A stretch of DNA of 64,000 nt from the NCBI RefSeq assembly GCF_000321225.1, contig NW_004450478.1, forward strand, positions 3,708,517 to 3,772,516, given 5' to 3'. How positions within the stretch are numbered: the first letter of the stretch is position 1; every line of letters begins with the position of its first letter. Shown here one piece after another: positions 22,476 to 33,450 of this stretch. The notes beneath the pieces are model-generated. The model was not told the origin of the DNA and searched no databases. It saw only the letters and a program-made list of their open reading frames with translations. The position numbers and the translations under genes were made by a program. This DNA comes from Odobenus rosmarus divergens (taxonomy: Eukaryota; Chordata; Mammalia; Carnivora; Odobenidae).

Positions 22476-22745
22476 GGGCGCCTGGGTGGCTCAGATGGTT
22501 AAGCGTCTGCCTTCGGCTCAGGTCATGATCCCAGGGTCCTGGGATCGAGTCCCGCATCAGGCTCCCTNNNNNNNNNNNNNNNNNNNNNNNNNNNNNNNNN
22601 NNNNNNNNNNNNNNNNNTGGGATCGAGTCCCGCATCAGGCTCCCTGCTCCTTGGGAGCCTGCTTCTCCCTCTGCTTCTCTCTCTCTCTCCCTCTCTCTCT
22701 CTCCCTCTGTCTCTCATGAATAAATAAATAAAATCTTTAAAAAAA
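22476..22745 (+). mobile_element. Can-SINE containing an assembly gap
   Basis: Head 'gggcgcctgggtggctcag', body interrupted by 50 N, then a CT-rich part, (AAAT)n and A tail. Exact duplication 'aaaagtgtaatgtta' at 22461-22475 and 22746-22760. A 28-bp piece of the SINE body appears on both sides of the gap. Confidence 0.95.
22568..22617. other. Assembly gap (50 N)
   Basis: The flanks 22540-22567 and 22618-22645 are identical, so the gap probably does not represent missing sequence. Confidence 0.99.
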
Positions 22746-22761
22746 AAAAGTGTAATGTTAG

Positions 22762-23104
22762 AAAATGAAGCAGGAAAAACCAACTCTGAAGAAAAGTTGC
22801 AATTCATCGAATTGCATAGCATTTGTTTAGGTTATAGAAGTAAAATAAATTAAAAAAAAGAATGATAAATTAAAAAAACTTAAATGACATCTCATAAATG
22901 AAGTAATGGGAATTACATAAAAAACAACAAGAACAAATTTTCTCTGGAATAAGACTGGTATACTAATAAATGTCCTCCTTAATCAGAAATATGTAGAATT
23001 GTGTCAGGTAATTGTTTTAGCTGAAATTCAGTGATTATTTTGGATTACCTCTAGTTTACAGCTCTATCAGTTCCTAATCAATTCCACAATTGATGATTAT
23101 TACT
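22762..23104. other. Unassigned AT-rich intergenic sequence
   Basis: No gene or repeat recognised. Confidence 0.4.
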
Positions 23105-24170
23105 GTAATTTTTTTTCCTTTTTATAATAATTGTCTTATTGAAGTATAACAGAAAGGGATACAGATCATACATCTACAGTTCAAAGCATTCTAGCATTAA
23201 AACACCTTTGTGTTTTTTTTCCCAGTCACTGTTCCCTTCATCAAAGGTAATCACTGTCTGGCTATTATCATCATAGATTTGTTTTTCTATTTTATAATTT
23301 TATAAAAATAAAATATACCCTCTTGTAGCTGCCTTTTTCTCCCCTGAACATTATTTTTGCGAGATTCATTCATACCGTTGTGATAGTAGTTTGTTCATTT
23401 TCATTGTTGTATAACATTCTGTGGTATGAATATCATATTCACTATAATATAATAAAATATGATATAATATAATATTACTAATTTATATAATAAACCAGTC
23501 CTATGTTATACTTAGGAGAAATGTATAGAATGTGCACCAAAGGACAGGTTCAAGAATGCCCATACAGCATTAATCCAGCCTTAATGCCTATCAGCATATT
23601 TTCTTCCAATACTGTGGTTTGCACTTTTCCTCTCCTAATGGTTTCTTTTAAATATCAGAAGTTCCTAATGTTAATGTAGCCTGATTTATCTGTCTTTTTC
23701 TCTAAGGGCAGTACTTTTTCTGTGCTGCTTTAAAAATCTTTGCCTAGACCAAGGTTATTAATAAATCCTATGTTATTCTAGGGGCACCTGAGTAGCTCAG
23801 TCGGTTGAGCATCCAACTCTTGATTTTGGCTCTGGTGGTGATCTCAGGGTTGTGAGATTGGGCCTCATGTTGGGCTCCACACTGAGCATGGAGTCTGCTT
23901 GGGATTCTCTCTCTCCTCCCTCTGACCCTCCCTCCACACTGTCTCTCTCTCAAAAAAAAAAAAAAAAAAAAGTCTATGTTATCCTCTAGAAACTTTATTG
24001 TTTTACCTCTCAGATTTCACCATGCCATCTACCTAGAACTTATTATTTTCTATGGTGAAAGGTAGGGTTAAGATTCATTGGTTATCCTATTTAGATGTCC
24101 AATTTTACCAGTACCATTTTTTAAGACCATCGCTCTTCAGTGTCACCTTATCCAACTGGTTTTAAATAGC
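23105..24170 (+). mobile_element. Old L1M LINE 3' region, split by a Can-SINE
   Basis: L1M-like blocks in order: 'gtcttattgaagtataaca', 'gcgagattcattcatacc', 'tagtttgttcattttcattgt', 'taacattctgtggtatgaat', 'tttgcacttttcctctcctaatgg', 'aaaatctttgcctagaccaagg', and, beyond the SINE, 'cctctagaaactttattgtttt' and 'agtaccattttttaagacc'. Confidence 0.7.
23781..23971 (+). mobile_element. Can-SINE (older subtype) nested in L1M
   Basis: 'ggggcacctgagtagctcagtcgg' head with the 'tccaactcttgattttggctc' variant and a long A tail. 'cctatgttattct' and 'tctatgttatcct' flank it as an imperfect duplication. Confidence 0.92.
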
Positions 24171-24274
24171 GCTAATCAAATAAAGTAAAACCTGAGAAGA
24201 ATGTTTTCTTTTCTATCACCTATACATCTTTTTGCTATGTATCTGGAATCCATGATAAAAGATTTCTCTAATTT

Positions 24275-24305
24275 TTTGTTGTTGTTGTTGTTGCTGTTGC
24301 TGTTA
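24275..24305. repeat. (GTT)n simple repeat
   Basis: Short GTT/GCT triplet run. Confidence 0.8.
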
Positions 24306-24674
24306 AAGCAGACTTTAGATGCATTTTAATGATCCTTAAACCAAGACCACCACAGATTCTACCACAGTCTTGAATTTTTGCCATAGTCTTGAGAAAGCAA
24401 CTTAAATTGGTTTTTGTTCTGCTTTTGTCTCTTTTAAAATAATTGTCAGGAAATGAAAGGGATAATGCTTGAGTTCAAACTTCTTTCCCAAGATAAAATA
24501 TTTTTGCTGAAAAAAATCTGTACTTCCATAAAAAGAAAAAAGAAAGCAGACTTCTCACTAAAATGTAGTTAGCATCACGTAACTGGAGGATGTTTGTTTC
24601 TTAGGTTATGGAAAATTTCTGATTTCTAAAAACAGTCTTGATTTTCAAGGTTAAAGAAAATCACAAACTTAGCT

Positions 24675-24780
24675 TAGGTGCCAAGAGAAGTAGCCTGATA
24701 GAGTGAAGAGCTGAAAGAGCACTGGACTCGGAGCCATGCTCCTGGTTTCCCATTCCTGCACTGTCACTAGGTATTTTTTC
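24675..24780 (+). mobile_element. MIR SINE fragment (short)
   Basis: 'tagagtgaagagctgaaagagcactggactcggagcc' -type start and 'ctgcactgtcactaggt' match the forward MIR 5' half. Confidence 0.6.
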
Positions 24781-27510
24781 TACTCTTCTTCATTTTCTTC
24801 TGTCATACAATTAAATGTTCCTGCTCAGTATTTTTTCTTTCCCCCTGCTGTGACTGCGTCACATGTGTTTCATTGTGCAGCCTACACCGATATGCAAGCC
24901 TGTCACTATGTCACTATCTGGCCTCTGTTTATTACTTTCGTTACCCCCCTATCCAGGAAGCTTTCCTGAAGGCAAGAAAATAAAAAAAATAAACTTTATC
25001 CTCTATAACTTATTAAACATAATTTTCAAGTGACTATTAATAAGAACTCACTTGTAACCACATTAAGCTAAGAAGTTGGAATAACCTATAATTCCTCACA
25101 GACCCCACTCATTTATTTTTTTTCTCAATTTTTGTCACCCAAAATCCTAGACCCTATTAGCTTTTCTTGCAATACAAAGAGTGCTGATTTTTTCCAGCAG
25201 TTCTAAGGAAATGTGTAGTTCCTCTTCATGTTCTTAGCTAATTGTACCTTATAACCAAAGGCATGTATTTATTTGCCAAGAACTTAAAGGTAAAAGACAA
25301 ATTTGTGACTCTGAAACAGTGAAATTCATTTACAACTTGTAACAACGTATTTCATTGAATCTAATACTGCATCCATTGTTAAGATGCGGTATCATTTTAA
25401 GTTCCACTAAGAAGGACAAAAAAGTTCTCAATTAAATCATAAATGATCAATTATAAGATATATCCTAATAAAAAATGTTCAAGTGCATAAAAATACCTTG
25501 GAATCTATGAAATACAGTAATCATATTAGTTTTCTAATTAAATGATTTACTGCATCATATCCAAGAAAAAAAAATAAAGGTATGAGCATGATAGCCCCCA
25601 TGGATTGCTGTAGTCCAGCAAATGGATTGCTGGACTAACGCTGTTCATATTTTCAAAAAATGGGGATGTGCATTCTATTAGTACTAAAATCGATTCTTGG
25701 CAAAAAGTTAAAAATGAATAGTAAGTAGATAGTTTGGTATTTTAGAAAGGAATAAGTTGATCACAAGAACCATATGATAGATTTGATAGCTTTCTAGCTA
25801 AATTAGCCTATTTTTTCTTCTTTCTAATTTCAATAACTGTCACTAGGTTATCAGGGAATGATACAAACACAGTGTACTGTCAATGCAGCAAGCCATTTGA
25901 CAAGCCTCCTAGGATCTCCTTCAGGACTTGCTGATGAATTATGTACCAGATAATATTAAGTGAATTCATTTCAAGGTGGGCCAAATAAATAAAGCAAGGT
26001 TTTACCCTTGACCCTGTCTTATTTATCTTTTTTACAAATGATTTGATTGAAGACATAATAATACATTTGTCCAATCTGAATGTGACCAAAGCTAAAAGAG
26101 GACTCACTGACACTACAATCAATCAAAGATTGGCTGTATGACCCTGACAGGCTGGGCCATCAAGGGAAAAAAAAATACTTAATTGAAAAACTGTGAGCTT
26201 TCATATTTTGATTAAAAATATAATTCAAACAGGTATGGTATATGTATAGTAGAGATGTCTGAACATCTTGAGCACTTTACTTGATTTGAAATTTATCATA
26301 ACTATAAGGTATAATGTAATTGTTGAAAAGCTAAAAGTATTAGCATGTTACAAGGAAGCTTACAAGCTCCCTTAATAGAATAACTAATTCTCCAGGCTCA
26401 GCAGTAGACAGAGAGTCTCCAGATAGGGATGAGCACTTGGACGTCACAGCTTTATTCTTATCCCTTAAGAGATTACACTGGCACCAACAGCTGTACCCTA
26501 TATATCCTTACTCAGGCACAAGCTATAATTTAACAAAAGGCGCCAGAAAACTGGAGGGAATTTCCACACAAAGACTACTGTACACATCAGCTTCTAGGAA
26601 TGGCTCTTCTCAAACAGCAGAACCATGGCTTGCCTCAGGACCCCCTGCCCAACCATCGCATTGTGTTTCCCTGCTAACCATTCAGTTGCCTCCCTGTGCA
26701 ACGTCTAATTTCCCCAGCAACCGAGAGTCCTCCAAACACTTCTGAAGACCCCGAGTGGAGAGAGGAAAATGATCCATTTCTTTCACATTGTAGACCCCCT
26801 TCCAGGTCTTAATTCTATTCCCAGGATGTCTCTTTTCCATGGACAACTGACATTGGGAATGACTACTTCATCACAATGAGACCCTGGTTTCTACTCTTGT
26901 GACTGGCATGAGAATACACTTTGGCCTCAATAGGACAACTGTGTCCTAATACAATAGTCCAACATGAGTACGAGATACACACATATGGGCAGGGCGGGTT
27001 TTTCTTATCAAATTATAGTATTACCTGCATGAAGAAATAATGTCTCTGATTTTGCAATATACCAAATCTTGAATGTTAAAGTCAGTTCTGCAGGTCAAAA
27101 AGAGAAACTTTGACAAACTGCCATGTTTCCCAAAGCAGCAACTCAGGTTGAAGAAATTGGAGGAGTGAAGTTTGCAGAGTAATACAGGGAGATATGATAG
27201 CTTTCTTTAAATTCCATGTAGGTGAAGAAGCACCTGAAGGATGTCTGAACTTAAGGTTTCTTTCCACTCAAAGATCTCTGATTCTCTGACTTGTTCTATA
27301 CTGTTCTATATCTAGACAGTAGTACTGAGACCATTGGGTATAAGATACAGGGAAGCCAACTTTGGTTCAATATGATTACAAACAAAAACTCTCAAATACC
27401 TAGAACTGCCCCTATTAAAAAAAAACAAAACTGCCCTATGATGTATGCTGTCTATTGTTAAAACTATATAAAGAATTCCCCTGGAAGGAGAGCTGGTTAC
27501 TGAATGGTAA
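24781..27510. other. Unassigned intergenic sequence
   Basis: About 2.7 kb without a gene or a repeat that I can name. It contains an 11-bp-stem hairpin at 25611-25637. The 102-codon frame at 26437-26745 opens with TTG and has no known domain. Confidence 0.4.
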
Positions 27511-27514
27511 ATAG

Positions 27515-27730
27515 TTCAGGGTCTGCAGCTGGATTGCTTACTTCAAATCTTAGATCCACCACTTACTACCTGTGACCTTGGGCATGTTATTCAAATTCTC
27601 TATTTCTCAATTTCTTTAGTTGTATCATGCAAATAACAATAAGGTTGTTAGGGGGATAAAATGAGTTTATAATTGAAAAATTCTTAGAACAATGGGAGGC
27701 AAATATTAAACACAATAATTGCTGAGTGTT
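27515..27730 (+). mobile_element. MIR SINE fragment
   Basis: 'tccaccacttactacctgtgaccttgggc' core, 'aaggttgttagggggataaaatgag', 'cttagaacaatgggaggcaaat': forward MIR, fairly complete. Confidence 0.85.
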
Positions 27731-28049
27731 ATTAGTTCCTTATTCTGTGATTCTGACCTTAGCTATTTTCAATGTTCCTGACATTCTTTATAGATAAGGA
27801 AGAGTCCATTCATATAATACTTAGAGAGGGCAAATGCTTGGGTTGATGGGCTTATTTGGTGGTGTGCTATGATTTAAACACCAATTTAGTAGAAATATGG
27901 AACAGATATTAAAATAAGTAAGTTTATGCTCTTATAAAAACAATTTATAATTTGGTGCTTTTTAGGTGACTTTGAATTACATTTGGTTTAGCATTAAGAA
28001 AAAAAATTAAGTACAAGAATAGTAAATTCTAAAACAATATAAATGTTGC

Positions 28050-28335
28050 AGAATTGCATATAAGTAAATAAAATTTTTCTCTGGACTAGTTTTTAAGCTT
28101 ATAAACATATATAATTTTATATAGTTTACCAAAAAAATGGAATCATACTCACACACTGATTTACAGTTTCCTTTTTAAAAAAAATTTAGACAATTTTTTA
28201 GAACAGTTTTAAGTTCACAGCAAAATTGAGGGGAAGATACAGAGATTTTCCATACATCCCACCCGCCACCATTACACACGTACACAGCCACTCCCATCAC
28301 CAACGTCCTTCACCAGAGTAGCACATAAAATGAAG
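28050..28335 (+). mobile_element. Old L1M LINE 3' fragment
   Basis: 'aaaaatggaatcatactcacac', 'acagttttaagttcacagcaaaattga' and 'agagattttccatacatccca' match the L1M 3' UTR blocks. Confidence 0.7.
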
Positions 28336-29580
28336 GTCTCAGAAGACCAGTTCTTCAAACTCTCAGCCTGTGTCCACTTGGGATGGTAGCTGCTTGGTAT
28401 TATGCAACAAAGATGGCTTGCCTTTTTAAGTCAGAGTGAACACGAGGCACAGATTTGGAATATTCATTATAAAGACCACATAATGAAGAAGAAAACATAC
28501 CTACGTATGGAGTAAGGAAAAGTTTTTTATGTATAAATAAAAAGTAGAAATTGTCATTGCTTGAGGGTATTTCCCATTTTTCATTCTCATTGACGATTTG
28601 CTTTTTCTACTCTATTGTCTACTGTCTACTTAAATCCTAGCCTGAAAGGATTTTTCTATTGCTCTGAGAAGAGTAAAGAAGCAAAATTAGTGTATCATAT
28701 TCCCAGTAGGCTTGAAATTAACAGATAAACAGCTGTTTAAGGCAATTCTTTTTCCACTCCAGGGTTCCTTAGAATAATGTTTCTTGAGTATTTAAAATGT
28801 GATAGGATTGGCTATAGATCAACTTAAAAATGCTGTGCCTGGAACAATCCATTTTATAAAACAAGGATAATTGTTTATGTCCAGTTTCTAAAAAGAAATA
28901 AGTATACACAGATGGAAGAGAACCCATGACTTTTTTAAAAAAAGCAATACATATGTACACTAAGAGTGGTTTATATGTATTATAGTTTTCTAGTTTCTAG
29001 ACATATCTGAGGGCCATATAATGATATTGTTCATATATTAGATTTCCACTTCCTATTAATTTTGACACTGGTTTAATCAAGTCAGATGATAATACTAAAT
29101 AACTGAGGTGGTCTCTGTAGAAATAAGGTGATAGCTTAAGCTTCATTTCGAAAATGTGCACTATGAAGACAGGACATTGATTTCTAGGCAAACATCTCTT
29201 GCATCAGAGACTTGAACCAGAGACTTTTAAATTTATACATGGAAAAGTATCTTGCTAATTCCATGCAAATCATTGTAGGAACTGGAATGAGACTCTGATT
29301 TGTTCCTTTGCAGGATTAGTCCTAAGATATACATCAAGAAGTGAACCTTACCTTTTTTTTTTAAGTTTTTATTTTAATTCTACTTAGTTAACATAATCCC
29401 AGCTCACTTCTTAGTGCCATAATCTAGCTCTTTTCAAAATTGCCAAAAGTATGGACTCAATATGATACTAAGATAATATCTTTTATACATTGCTATTTCC
29501 CCCTGCTTTTTTATTTAGGATTTTGTTAAATATTTGCAGGACATAACTCTTCTACAAGAAGGCGTTCTGTAGTCTCTGTC
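28336..29580. other. Unassigned AT-rich intergenic sequence
   Basis: No gene or repeat family recognised. Two 63-64 codon frames on the - strand look random. 27731-28049 is likewise blank. Confidence 0.4.
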
Positions 29581-29584
29581 CTCC

Positions 29585-29920
29585 TTAATTCTTTTATTCA
29601 ACATGTATTTATCGAGTTCCAATAATGGCCAGGCACTATTCTAGACAGAGGGGAGGCATCTGAGAAGAAAAGAGACAGATTCCTTCCTGTGAAGATTCTA
29701 ATGGAGAGATAAACAACAAACTACAATAAACAAATTAAATAGAAGGGTGAAAGACAGTAAGTGTCATAGAAAACTGGGAAAAAGGACTAGGGTAAGGGAG
29801 ATCAGGGGTTCCTGGAGGAGGAAGAGGTGTGGGGCAGGTTACAACTGTAAACATGACAGTCAGGGTGGGCGTCACTGAGAAGTGACATCTGAGCAAAGAC
29901 TTGAAAGTGCTGAAGGAGCT
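29585..29920 (-). mobile_element. L2 LINE fragment
   Basis: Reversed L2: 'attcaacatgtatttatcgag', 'ggccaggcactattctagac', 'tgaagattctaatggagaga', 'cactgagaagtgacatctgag'. One of the better preserved L2 pieces here. Confidence 0.8.
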
Positions 29921-30098
29921 TTTATTTAACAACAACACACTTTTTATTAGAACAACACTTTTAAAAATACTGAGAGTGTCACAAATTTCCCTACACCCAA
30001 CCTTTTTAGTATCAACTCTAGAGCTACGGGTTAGCAGTTTTTACATTTCTGTTCTTTTTCATCTGCATTGATGTTGCTTAAATATGAAATTGAGTTTA

Positions 30099-30290
30099 GG
30101 ACGCTTGAGTGGCTCAGCCAGTTAAGCGTCTGCCTTCAGCTTGGGTCATGACCCGGGGTCCTAGGATCAAGCCCCGCCTTGGGCTCCTTGCTCAGCCGGA
30201 AGCCTCTCCCACTCCCCCCTGCGTGTGTTCCCTCTCTCACCGTCTCTCTCTCTGTCAAATAAATAAATAAAATCTTTAAAAAATAAATAA
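30099..30290 (+). mobile_element. Can-SINE
   Basis: Head 'ggacgcttgagtggctcag', body of the 'cccactcccccctgcgtgtg' type, (AAAT)n and A tail. Confidence 0.93.
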
Positions 30291-30359
30291 ACAATTTCTT
30301 AAAATGTTCTTGATGTGAGTAGCATTTTTTTCACCTTCACTTAGGAGAATGTAGCATGT

Positions 30360-30590
30360 AAATTATGCAAGTAATAGTAGCAGCAATACTGAGTATTCAG
30401 TGCTTATCATATACCAGTAGATCTTGGGCTTAGTATTTACATTATTATCCGAACAAAATCCCCAGAATAGTCCTGTGTTAAACAAAGAAAACCACAAGCC
30501 CAAAATGTAGTCACTTGTACTAGGTGTAGCACCAAACTAGGTCTTAACACCTAACCTTACTGCACTTTCAACCTCAGCCTACAATGTAGT
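30360..30590 (-). mobile_element. MIR SINE fragment (diverged)
   Basis: 'cagtgcttatcatataccag', 'tagtatttacattattatccg' and 'gtagcaccaaactaggtct' fit the reversed MIR order weakly. Confidence 0.5.
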
Positions 30591-30596
30591 CTTAAG

Positions 30597-30905
30597 CAGG
30601 TCAGTCAGGAATTTACTGGTCAGCATCAATAAAGTAGTCTGTCACATGGACCCTCTCCATCACCCAAGGAGAGATGAGGTAATCCACCTCATAAGACCTT
30701 TTTGTCCCCAAAGGAAGGTGACCTCACCTGAAATAATCCTTTTTTTCTGTTTGTGATTTCCTTGTCCTGCCTTTAAAAACATTTTCCTTTCTATGGTCTT
30801 CTGGAGCTCCCCTCTACTTGCTCAATGCTGCCTGATCCACAAATTGATTAATAAAGCCAATGAGATTTTTAAATTCTACTTGGTTGGATTTTTGTTATTG
30901 AACTC
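30597..30905 (+). mobile_element. Probable ERV LTR fragment
   Basis: A promoter/terminator-like layout, with AATAAA at 30850-30855 near the right end followed by a T/G-rich stretch, recalls the R-U5 part of an LTR. Boundaries and family are unresolved. Confidence 0.45.
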
Positions 30906-31112
30906 TTGTGATAGCTCTTGTTATCCCTGTGTCACAGGTTAGGAAAATAGGGATTACAGAAGTCAGTAAACAACGGAACTAGGATTCTAATCTGTGTTGG
31001 CTTCAATCCAAACTTTTGCTGTTTAACTTGTCACTGTTCCCAAGTATGTACAGCACAGCTGTAAAATGCAAGATCATTTTGGATGGTATGGACATGAACA
31101 CTTTTTATTTTA

Positions 31113-31335
31113 TTTTATTTTTTTATTTTATTTATTTTTTTTAAAGATTTTATTTATTTATTTATTTGACAGAGACAGGCACAGCGAGAGAGGGAACACA
31201 AGCAGGGGGAATGGGAGAGGGAGAAGCAGGCTTCCTGCCCAGCAGGGAGCCCAATGCGGGGCTCGATCCCAGGATCCCGGGATCATGACCTGAGCTGAAG
31301 GCAGATGCTTAATGACTGAGCCACCCAGGCACCCA
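31113..31335 (-). mobile_element. Can-SINE (cluster member 1)
   Basis: Reverse copy. Exact duplication 'aacactttttatttta' at 31097-31112 and 31336-31351. Its right duplication abuts the target of the next two SINEs. Confidence 0.95.
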
Positions 31336-31366
31336 AACACTTTTTATTTTAAGAATTGTGTACTTA

Positions 31367-31553
31367 GGGCGCCTGGGTGGCTCAGTTGGTTGAGCGACTG
31401 CCTTCGGCTCAGGTCATGATCCTGGAGTCCCGGGATCGAGTCCCGCATCGGGCTCCTTGCTCAGCAGGGAGTCTGCTTCTCCCTCTGACCCTCTTCCCTC
31501 TCGTGCTCTCTATCTCTCATTCTGTCTCTCAAATAAATAAAAAAAAAAAAAAA
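31367..31553 (+). mobile_element. Can-SINE (cluster member 2)
   Basis: Head 'gggcgcctgggtggctcag' and the 'ccctctgaccctcttccctc' body. Flanked by 'aagaattgtgtactta' at 31351-31366 and 31554-31569. Confidence 0.95.
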
Positions 31554-31569
31554 AAGAATTGTGTACTTA

Positions 31570-31778
31570 GGGGGCGCCTGGGTGGCTCAGTGGTTACGTG
31601 TCTGCCTTCGGCTCAGGTCGTGATCCTGGGGTCCTGGGATTGAGTCCCACCTCAGGCTCCCTGCTCGGCGGGAAGCCTGCTTCTCCCTCTCCCACTCCCC
31701 CTGCTTGTGTTTCCTTTCTCACTGTGTCTCTGTCAAATAAATAAATAAATAAAATCTTTTTAAAAAAATTAAAAAAAA
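31570..31778 (+). mobile_element. Can-SINE (cluster member 3)
   Basis: Body of the 'cccactccccctgcttgtg' type. Flanked by the same 16-mer 'aagaattgtgtactta' at 31554-31569 and 31779-31794, so it used the duplicated target of the previous SINE or vice versa. Confidence 0.95.
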
Positions 31779-31794
31779 AAGAATTGTGTACTTA

Positions 31795-32400
31795 CTTTAA
31801 AGCATTAAATTGACATCCTCAGTAGGTCTGATGAGATGGGAGGGTACTGACCAAGTAAGAAAGGGATGCTGACATTGGAAGGGTGACATCTGGGAATATT
31901 TGGAGAAAGCTAAACTTCAAAATGGCCCAGAATCACTCAACTTTTATCTTCCCTATTTTGAGGGAGTAATTCTGATCCCTGGCTTTGCTGGAAATAGCTA
32001 AACATTTCCCTCATTAAGAAGGTGTTGGCTTTTAACTAGTTATAAGAATATGAATTTATAGAGCCTCACGGATAAAATGTAGATTTAGATTACAAAAAAG
32101 AAAAGTGACAACCAGAATAGACCAATTTCTATTTTTAAAAAATCTTAGTTATTTCATTTACTCGTTCAGTGCAATAATTATTTCTCAGAAGCTGCTGTGG
32201 TAAATTACAGTGTTAGATCCTGATCCCTTGACTTCAAAAAGAAGATGGCACAGCAGGGAGTCAGAAAACAATCCAATAATTTCCCAGCCAATATAAAATG
32301 GCATTTGTGACATGTACTTCCAAGGACTGGCCTGCTGGTCTGTGAGCTGCTGTAATGGGAGGTCTGGCTTATTCAGGGGGAAAGATTCCCTTCCGGGTTA
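31795..32400. other. Unassigned intergenic sequence
   Basis: No gene or repeat recognised. 32400-32480 has a weak reversed L2 block ('aagcattccaggtaggcaaga'), followed by CA-rich DNA. Confidence 0.4.
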
Positions 32401-32986
32401 GAGTTAACCAGGAAAAGAAGCAGGGACAAGCATTCCAGGTAGGCAAGATAGCATGTGCACACACACTATATACACACAAAACAGCTTGTGCACACACACT
32501 GTGGTGGCAGGGATAATGCAAGAAGGGACTTTAAGAAGGCCACCGTGGCTGAGTTGGGAGAGAGCAGTTGGAGTGAGGAGGCATAATATGAGACTAGCTT
32601 TGTTAAGGAACTTTACCTTCAGTGGTAAATCTTATTCTTCAAATTTCAATTAGCATCTTAATTGCAATGCTTTGTTTTCATTGTACTTATGTTTTTCAGG
32701 TTACCTTTTTTTGGTACTAGCAATAGTCACTTTCCTTTTACTGTAGCAATATTATTTTCAATTTATAATCAATTTATTTAAAAACAGAGTGAGCTTGGGG
32801 TGCCTGGGTGGTGCAGTGGGTTAAGCATCGGATTCTTGGTTTCCGCTCAGGCTCAGGAGGTGATCTCAGGGTCAAGTCCTGCATTGTCAGGCTTAGTGCT
32901 CAGCAGGGAGTCTCCTTAAGACTCTCTCTCCCTCTGCCCCTTCCCCGTGCTCACTCGCTCTCCTCTTTCTAAAATAAATAAATCTA

Positions 32987-33203
32987 GGGCGCCTGGGTGG
33001 CTCAGTTGGTTAAACGACTGCCTTCGGCTCAGGTCATGATCCTGGAGTGCCTGGATCGAGTCCCGCATTGGGCTCCCTGCTCGGCAGGGAGTCTGCTTCT
33101 CCCTCTGACCCTCTTCCCTCTTGTGCTCTCTATCTCTCATTCTCTCTTTCTCAAATAAATAAATAAAATCTTAAAAAAAATAAAAAAATAAAAAATAAAA
33201 TAA
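32987..33203 (+). mobile_element. Can-SINE nested in SINE tail (first)
   Basis: 'gggcgcctgggtggctcag' head, 'ccctctgaccctcttccctc' body and AT-rich tail. Flanked by 'aataaataaatct' from the older tail. Confidence 0.93.
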
Positions 33204-33217
33204 AATAAATAAATCTT

Positions 33218-33405
33218 GGGCGCCTGGGTGGCTCAGTCGTTGAGCGTCTGCCTTCGGCTCAGGTCATGATCTCAGGGTCCTGGGACTGAGCCCCGCATCG
33301 GGCTCCCTGCTTGGTGGGAAGCCTGCTTCTCCCACTCCCCCTGCTTGTGTTCCTGCTCTCGCTGTCTCTCTCTCTGTCAAATAAATAAATAAAAATCTTT
33401 AAAAA
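33218..33405 (+). mobile_element. Can-SINE nested in SINE tail (second)
   Basis: 'gggcgcctgggtggctcag' head with the 'cccactccccctgcttgtg' body. 'aataaataaatctt' occurs on both sides. Confidence 0.93.
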
Positions 33406-33450
33406 TAAATAAATAAATAAATCTTAAAAAAATAAAAATAGAGTGAGCTT

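Larger units (their letters stand above)
32797..33439 (+). mobile_element. Can-SINE (older subtype) with two SINEs inside its tail
   Basis: Head 'ggggtgcctgggtggtgcag' and the 'ggattcttggtttccgctcag' variant. Outer flanks 'aaaacagagtgagctt' (32781-32796) and 'aaaatagagtgagctt' (ending 33450) are its target duplication, so the whole 640-bp block sits in one original insertion. Confidence 0.9.

Noticed and set aside
26437..26745. 102-codon frame as a gene
   Set aside because: TTG start, no domain, no splice or poly(A) context.
31351..31794. CRISPR-like spaced 16-bp repeats
   Set aside because: The three copies are SINE target-site duplications in a mammalian genome.
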